Shown here one piece after another: positions 59,109 to 64,000 of a DNA stretch of 64,000 bases. The DNA lies in contig NZ_JAOVZU010000008.1 of assembly GCF_025717005.1 (NCBI RefSeq), positions 161,312 through 225,311 on the forward strand, read 5' to 3'. Source of the DNA: Actinotalea endophytica. GTDB taxonomy: Bacteria > Actinomycetota > Actinomycetes > Actinomycetales > Cellulomonadaceae. Both the position numbers and the translations under genes were made by a program. The notes under the pieces are model-generated. The model saw nothing but the letters and a program-made list of their open reading frames with translations, did no database searches and was not told where the DNA came from. Position 1 is the first letter of the stretch. Each line of letters starts with the position of its first letter.

Positions 59109-60580
59109 CCACCGGCCTCCACGAGGAACGTGACGCCCTCACCCAGGTCGACGACGACCCCTTGCTCGACCACGGTCGGCTCGCCGGGGTGCAGCCGCTG
59201 CGCGCCCTGCCCCTGGCGCAGCAGGAGGACGCCGTTGGTGGATCGCAGGTCGGTCACCACGACGTCCTCACCGTCCATCCGGACCTCGGCGTGCGTGCGC
59301 GAGATGTCCTGGTTCGGGCTCGCGACCGTGATCAGCCGCGGGATCTCGTTGTTCGCGACCCGGGTGACCTGCGGCGCCCGGCCGATCAGCACCGGCCGGT
59401 TGAGCGACACCACGAGGCCGGTGGACATCAGCAGCTTCGCCGGCGCGGGGTTGTGCGGGGTGGGGACGGCGAGCTGGGGCACCGCGTCACCCGCCCACTC
59501 GGGCAGCTGGCGCCGCAGCGCCACCATGTCCGAGCTGAGCACGGTGAGACCGTCGTGGTCCTCGGGCAGGCCGCGACGCACAGGCGGCGCCGTCGACTCC
59601 TCGGGCTCGTCGTCGTCCTGGTCGTTCGGCAGCGGCGGCACCGCGGTGAGCGGGCGTCCGGCGTTGAGCGACGGGACCGCGGTGAGCGAGGGCGCGGGCG
59701 GGAGCGGCGGCACGGCGCTCAACGGGTTCGCCGTGGTCGACGACGAGCCGCTCGTCGCGGGCTGCTCCTCCTCGGTGTCCCTCCGCTCGCGACGGACCTG
59801 CTCGGGGTCGGCCGACACCGCGCCGAAGGACCCGGTGAGCGGCGAGGAGCCGGTCTCGGCGGGGCCGACCCGCACCGGCTCCCAGGCCGGCAGCATGGCC
59901 ACGACGTCGGGCTCGTCGTCGGCCGCGCCGTCGTGCTCGGCAGACTCGCGGTCGTCGGCCGGGACGAGCTCGTCGGACGGCGCGGGGCCGGGCGCGGGGG
60001 TGGGCGCCGCGACGGGCGCGGGGGCACGCAGGACCGGCTCGGACACCTCGATGGTCGCCACGGGCACCGGCCCGCTCACCGCGGGGCCCTCGCCGGTGGC
60101 GGGGCGCGTCGCGGCGGGCTCGGAGATCGGCGCCCGGAGACCGCCGGCGGCGGGCAGCGGGCGCAGCAGCACCGTGTCGGCGAGCAGCACCCCGGCGACG
60201 ACCGGCAGCGGCCCGCTCTGCGCGGCACGCGGGCCGCTGAGCCGTGCGGCCGTGGCCCCGGGCACGGTCTGCTCGGACCAGGTCGCGACGTTCGCCGCGG
60301 TCACGACCCGCGACGCGTCCGCCGTGACGACCTCCGCCTGGGTGGCGCCGCGCACCACCACGTGCGCACCGTCGTCGGTGAGCTGGACGAGGGCGAACGC
60401 CGGCGCGGCGGCAAGGCCCGGACCGAGCAGCACCTGAAGGTGGTCGGTGAGCGTCGCGCCGCCCTGCACGGAGGCCCAGAGCTGCTCGAGCAGCTCCGAC
60501 GCGCAGCCGTCCGGCAGCAGCACGGCCGTTCGGCCTGCGACGACGGCGAGGCCGTCGCCCGGCACGTAGTCGATCCTCAT
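59105..60580 (-). CDS. FHA-domain protein with long disordered linker
   Basis: 491 residues. The N-terminal domain (1-150) resembles no family I can name. A Pro/Ala/Asp/Glu-rich disordered segment (about 150-370) follows, then a C-terminal FHA domain (about 395-470) with VLIGRAPQ, NQDISRTHAEVRMDGEDV and DLRSTNGVLLL. It should bind phosphothreonine, probably on the kinase or a kinase substrate. It starts at ATG 60578-60580 overlapping the phosphatase stop (ATGA). No membrane helix. Confidence 0.88.
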   Translation of the reverse strand: MRIDYVPGDGLAVVAGRTAVLLPDGCASELLEQLWASVQGGATLTDHLQVLLGPGLAAAPAFALVQLTDDGAHVVVRGATQAEVVTADASRVVTAANVATWSEQTVPGATAARLSGPRAAQSGPLPVVAGVLLADTVLLRPLPAAGGLRAPISEPAATRPATGEGPAVSGPVPVATIEVSEPVLRAPAPVAAPTPAPGPAPSDELVPADDRESAEHDGAADDEPDVVAMLPAWEPVRVGPAETGSSPLTGSFGAVSADPEQVRRERRDTEEEQPATSGSSSTTANPLSAVPPLPPAPSLTAVPSLNAGRPLTAVPPLPNDQDDDEPEESTAPPVRRGLPEDHDGLTVLSSDMVALRRQLPEWAGDAVPQLAVPTPHNPAPAKLLMSTGLVVSLNRPVLIGRAPQVTRVANNEIPRLITVASPNQDISRTHAEVRMDGEDVVVTDLRSTNGVLLLRQGQGAQRLHPGEPTVVEQGVVVDLGEGVTFLVEAGG

Positions 60581-61419
60581 CGGTCCACCTCCGGGACACG
60601 GGCGCGCGAGGCGCGTGGGTTGGTCGAGCCGTCACTCAGCTCGTCCCATGGCTTGGCGGCGGCCCGGCGCTCCGCGCCCTGGGCCGTGCTGTCGGCGTCG
60701 ACGGACCTGGCCGTCGCGACGTCGACCACGATCGCGGTGACGTTGTCCCGGCCGCCGCGCCGCACCGCGGCGTCGACCAGCGCCTCGGCGGCCACCTGCG
60801 GGTCGGCCACGTCGGCGAGCACCGCGGCGAGCTCGTCGTCGGCGAGCTCGTCGGTGAGGCCGTCGCTGCACACGAGCATGCGGTCGTCGGACCCGACCGG
60901 CAGCAGCCAGTAGTCGGGGTCCGGATCGGGACCGGTGCCGATCGCGCGCGTGATGACGTGGCGGTCGGGGTGCCGGTGCGCCTCCTGGGGTGCGATCACG
61001 CCGCGGTCGACCAGCTCCTGCACGACCGAGTGGTCCACGCTGATCTGGCTCAGCGCGCCGTCGGCGAACCGGTACACCCGCGAGTCCCCGATGTTGAACA
61101 CGAGCCAGTACGAGCCGCCGTCGTGGGTGGCGAGCCCGACCCCGGCGAACGTGGTCCCGACGGTGCGCCCGGCCGGGACGGCCTCCCGCACCCGAGCGGA
61201 GATCGCCCGGACCACGACGTGCACGTCGTCCGCGGTGACCACCGGCCGGCCCGCGAGCGAGCTGGCCTCCTCGATCGCGATCCGCGAGGCGACCTCGCCC
61301 GCGTCGTGGCCGCCCATCCCGTCGGCGACCACGAAGAGCGGTGGGTAGGCGAGCAGCGCGTCCTCGTTCAGCCGCCGGTACGGACCGCAGTCCGTCGCCG
61401 AGCCCCATGCCGCGTGCAC
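60577..61419 (-). CDS. PP2C-family Ser/Thr phosphatase
   Basis: 280 residues. The PPM metal ligands are in order: RRLNEDALL, VVADGMGGHDAGEVAS, VCSDGLTDEL and GGRDNVTAIVV. It is the likely counterpart of the kinase two genes downstream, as Stp is to PknB. The start GTG 61417-61419 is preferred (AGGAGG 7 bases upstream) over GTG 61423-61425. It is the first gene of the eight-gene module, with two shared upstream motifs. Confidence 0.94.
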   Translation of the reverse strand: MHAAWGSATDCGPYRRLNEDALLAYPPLFVVADGMGGHDAGEVASRIAIEEASSLAGRPVVTADDVHVVVRAISARVREAVPAGRTVGTTFAGVGLATHDGGSYWLVFNIGDSRVYRFADGALSQISVDHSVVQELVDRGVIAPQEAHRHPDRHVITRAIGTGPDPDPDYWLLPVGSDDRMLVCSDGLTDELADDELAAVLADVADPQVAAEALVDAAVRRGGRDNVTAIVVDVATARSVDADSTAQGAERRAAAKPWDELSDGSTNPRASRARVPEVDR

Positions 61420-61449
61420 GCTCACCCCTCCTCTCCCGATCGCCGTCCG

Positions 61450-61473
61450 GGCATGATGGCCCGAACGGGTGAA
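61450..61473 (-). promoter_or_regulatory. Shared upstream element, copy B (PP2C operon)
   Basis: Plus strand GGCATGATGGCCCGAACGGG then TGAA, 31 bases before the PP2C start. It matches copy A except for a two-base longer centre. Confidence 0.6.
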
Positions 61474-61507
61474 CGTCCCCGCCTGCTCATCGGCGCGTTC
61501 GTCCCCC

Positions 61508-61530
61508 GGCATGAGTCCGGCGGGGTGAGA
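61508..61530 (-). promoter_or_regulatory. Shared upstream element, copy C (PP2C operon)
   Basis: Plus strand GGCATGAGTCCGGCGGGGTG then AGA, 89 bases before the PP2C start, the same spacing of half-sites as copy A and nearly the same distance from the gene (83 for A). Confidence 0.55.
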
Positions 61531-61550
61531 AGTTTCTGCCGATTCGCCCG

Positions 61551-62549
61551 TCAGGCGGAGCGCTCGACCAAGGCGTGCGCGAACTGCACCAGCGAGTCCC
61601 GCACCGAGCCCTCGGGCAGGGTGTCGAGCGCCGCCACAGCCTCGGCCGCACGGGCCGACGCGGCGGCCCGCGTGCGGTCGGTGACCGGGTGCTCGCGCAG
61701 CGCGCGCACGGCGTCCGCGAGACTCTCGTCGTCCGAGAGGTCCCCGTCGAGCATGGCCAGCACCTGACGGTCGGCGGCGGACGCCGAGTCCGAGGCGGCC
61801 AGGCGTCGCAGCAGCAGCACGGGCATGGTCGGCACGTGCTCGCGCAGGTCGGTCCCCGGACGCTTGCCGGTCAGGCTGCCGTCGTCGGTCAGGTCGATGA
61901 CGTCGTCCGCGAGCTGGAACGCGAGGCCGATCTTCTCGCCGTACGTCGCGAGCGTCTCGACCACCTCGGGGTCGCACCCGGCGAACATCGAGCCGTACCG
62001 CGCGGACGTCGCGATGAGCGACCCGGTCTTGTCGGCGAGCACCTGGAGGTAGTGCTCCACGGGGTCGGCGCCCTCGACCGGGCCGACCGTCTCGTGCAGC
62101 TGTCCCAGGCAGAGCCGCTCGAACGTCCGGGCCTGGATGAGCACCGCCTCCGGGCCGAGCCCGGCGGTCAGCGCCGAGGCCTTGGCCAGCAGCAGGTCGC
62201 CGGTCAGGATCGCGACCTGGTTGCCCCACACCTCGTGCGCGGCGGGGGCACCCCGACGGACCGGTGCCGAGTCCATCACGTCGTCGTGGTAGAGCGTCGC
62301 GAGGTGGGTCAGCTCGACCACCACGGCGGCGTCGAGGACCCGCGGGTCGGCTCCGTCGCCGAGCTCGGCCGCGAGCAGCGTGAGCAACGGGCGCAGCCGC
62401 TTGCCGCCCGCGTTGACCAGGTGGCGCGACGTGGCGTCGGCCAGGTGGTCGGCGTGCGAGGCGGCCGCGACGAGGCGCGCCTCGACGGCCTCCAGCCGCC
62501 CGGTGAGCCGGGCGGAGAGGTCGTCGGTGAGCGGGAAGGTGACGGTCAC
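61551..62549 (-). CDS. Polyprenyl (probable heptaprenyl-type) diphosphate synthase
   Basis: 332 residues, trans-isoprenyl diphosphate synthase. The first aspartate-rich motif is LYHDDVMDSAPVRRG, the second is LADDVIDLTDDG, and GGKRLRPLL gives the substrate-binding region. It extends isoprenyl chains for menaquinone. It starts at GTG 62547-62549, overlapping the nuoN stop (GTGA), which couples quinone-tail synthesis to complex I. Chain length is not readable with confidence. Confidence 0.92.
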   Translation of the reverse strand: MTVTFPLTDDLSARLTGRLEAVEARLVAAASHADHLADATSRHLVNAGGKRLRPLLTLLAAELGDGADPRVLDAAVVVELTHLATLYHDDVMDSAPVRRGAPAAHEVWGNQVAILTGDLLLAKASALTAGLGPEAVLIQARTFERLCLGQLHETVGPVEGADPVEHYLQVLADKTGSLIATSARYGSMFAGCDPEVVETLATYGEKIGLAFQLADDVIDLTDDGSLTGKRPGTDLREHVPTMPVLLLRRLAASDSASAADRQVLAMLDGDLSDDESLADAVRALREHPVTDRTRAAASARAAEAVAALDTLPEGSVRDSLVQFAHALVERSA

Positions 62550-64000
62550 CGGACGAAGACCGCCAGGTCGCCCAGTGCGGACAGCACGCCCGACGGCAGC
62601 ACGCCGAGGAACACCGTGCCGACCGCCGCGATCGCGACCGCGACCGCCGTCGGACCCTCGGAGGTCACGACGGTCGTGCCGGCACGCTCCTCGTCGGGCT
62701 CCTTGAAGAACATCAGCACGACGACCCACACGTAGAAGAACACCGCGGCGGCCGACGCGACCACACCGAGCACGGCGAGCCAGGCCTGGCCCCCGGCGAT
62801 CACCGCGGTGAAGACGGCGAACTTCCCGACGAAGCCCGCGGTGAGCGGGATGCCCGCGAAGGACAGCAGGAACAGCGTGAACGTCACGGCGAGCACCGGG
62901 TGGCGCCGGCCGAGCCCGGCCCACTGCGCGAGCGACGTCGCCTCGGCGGTCACCGTGCCACCGGCGCTCTCGTTGACCTCGCGGACCAGGGTCACCAGGC
63001 CGAATGCGCCGATCGTCGCCAGGCCGTAGGCCAGCAGGTAGAACAGCACGCCGGTGATCCCGGACTGCTGCAGCGCGACGACGCCGACCAGCACGAACCC
63101 GGCGTGCGCGATCGACGAGTACGCGAGCATCCGCTTGATGTCGGTCTGCACCAGCGCGATCACGGTCCCGACCACCATGGTGAGCGCGGCGACCGCGTAG
63201 AGCAGCGGCATGACGTCCCACTGCAGCGGCGCGATGATCACGTACACCAGGCGCAGCAGCGCACCGAAGGCGGCGACCTTCGTGCAGGCCGCCATGAAGC
63301 CGGTGACCGGGGTCGGGGCGCCCTGGTAGACGTCCGGGGTCCAGGAGTGGAACGGCACGGCGCCGACCTTGAACAGCAGGCCGACCAGGACGAGCACGAG
63401 ACCGCCCACCAGCAGCGGCGAGAGCGAGGCGCTCGACGCGACGGCGTCGCCGATGCCGGCGAGCTCGACCGAACCGGCGAACCCGTACAGCAGCGCGATG
63501 CCGAACAGCAGGAACGCCGACGCGAACGCACCGAGCAGGAAGTACTTGATCGACGCCTCCTGGCTGAGCAGGCGACGGCGCCGGGCGAGGCCGGTCAGCA
63601 GGTAGAGCGGCAGCGAGAAGACCTCGAGCGCGACGAACAGGGTCAGCAGGTCGCCTGCCGCCGGGAAGATCATCATGCCGCCGAGCGCGAGCATCATCAG
63701 CGGGAAGACCTCGGTCTGCACGAGGCCGCGCGACGTCGCCAGCCGCTCGTAGTCGGAGTTCGGCACCGCCGCGCCACTGGGCGCGAACGCGTCCTCGCCG
63801 AGGTCGGTGCGGTCCGCCACGACGAGCATGCTCAGCGCGCCGAGGACCACGAGGATCGACTGGAGCAGCACCGCCGGGCCGTCCATGATCAGCGAGCCAC
63901 CGAGCGCGCGCACGCCGGCGCTGCCACCCGCCGGGTCGAGGTCGCGCCACTGGAGCGCGAGCATGATCAGCGCGCCGGCGAGCGCCAGCAGGCTGAGCAC
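62546..64000 (-). CDS. nuoN: NADH-quinone oxidoreductase subunit N (start outside window)
   Basis: 484 residues in the window, at least 12 membrane helices; the N-terminus lies beyond 64000. Matching antiporter-like subunit signatures are SQEASIKYFLLGAFASAFLL, PFHSWTPDVYQGAPTPVTGF and RMLAYSSIAHAGFVLVG with the conserved lysines (K in EASIKY). It is a proton-pumping membrane subunit of complex I. The last subunit gene of the nuo operon, followed directly by the prenyl transferase. Confidence 0.95.
   Translation of the reverse strand: MLSLLALAGALIMLALQWRDLDPAGGSAGVRALGGSLIMDGPAVLLQSILVVLGALSMLVVADRTDLGEDAFAPSGAAVPNSDYERLATSRGLVQTEVFPLMMLALGGMMIFPAAGDLLTLFVALEVFSLPLYLLTGLARRRRLLSQEASIKYFLLGAFASAFLLFGIALLYGFAGSVELAGIGDAVASSASLSPLLVGGLVLVLVGLLFKVGAVPFHSWTPDVYQGAPTPVTGFMAACTKVAAFGALLRLVYVIIAPLQWDVMPLLYAVAALTMVVGTVIALVQTDIKRMLAYSSIAHAGFVLVGVVALQQSGITGVLFYLLAYGLATIGAFGLVTLVREVNESAGGTVTAEATSLAQWAGLGRRHPVLAVTFTLFLLSFAGIPLTAGFVGKFAVFTAVIAGGQAWLAVLGVVASAAAVFFYVWVVVLMFFKEPDEERAGTTVVTSEGPTAVAVAIAAVGTVFLGVLPSGVLSALGDLAVFVR

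Overview
The window is about 73% G+C, uses GTG and TTG starts freely, has no introns, and packs genes tightly with many 4-base ATGA/GTGA overlaps. Protein families and gene order (rpmG-hadAB beside secE-nusG-rplK-rplA, FprA, a PP2C/FHA/kinase/MoxR/DUF58 cluster) point to an actinobacterium of the order Micrococcales, most like Cellulomonas or a close relative. This is inferred from protein similarity only. No rRNA, CRISPR array, prophage, IS element or replication origin was seen.

Layout. 1-13.5 kb (minus strand): the core str and beta/rpo clusters, read rplJ-rplL, rpoB-rpoC, a membrane-anchored hypothetical protein, then rpsL-rpsG-fusA-tuf. 13.7-20.3 kb: an accessory island splitting rplJ from rplA. 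It holds an operon of sigma factor, 160-aa helix/beta-sandwich protein, active-looking cytoplasmic subtilisin and TPR-CHAT protein, faced by a convergent subtilisin homologue that lacks its catalytic serine. 20.4-24.0 kb: L-asparaginase, then rplA, rplK, nusG, secE and tRNA-Trp. 24.2-32 kb: an aminotransferase, a small hydrolase, an ABC exporter with a NarL/DesK-type two-component pair, an HdeD-like protein, adenosine deaminase and a GntR-like regulator. 32-38.2 kb: murB, two MFS transporters divergent from a LacI repressor, two hot-dog dehydratase subunits and rpmG. 38.3-38.7 kb: tRNA-Met, tRNA-Thr and tRNA-Tyr. 38.8-45.9 kb: YajQ, a TfoX-like protein, a MarR regulator divergent from a ClC transporter, HtpX, FprA and RarD. 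45.8-61.4 kb: a large minus-strand module of PP2C phosphatase, FHA protein, Ser/Thr kinase, 1942-aa Ig-like/FnIII surface protein, MoxR, DUF58, a transglutaminase-fold protein without its triad, and an RDD-FHA protein. 61.5-64 kb: a polyprenyl diphosphate synthase coupled to nuoN, which runs off the window.

Two modules look insufficiently described. The first is the 13.7-20.3 kb sigma/protease/CHAT island. The motif GTTGTCACAAAC occurs upstream of both of its transcription units, which suggests one regulon whose sigma factor may be tied to a two-protease relay. The second is the 46-61 kb phospho-signalling and surface-protein module. Near-identical motifs (GGCATGAG..CCGAACGGGTGAA on the plus strand) sit ahead of its first gene and of its last, otherwise detached gene, so the RDD-FHA protein appears to belong to the same regulon.
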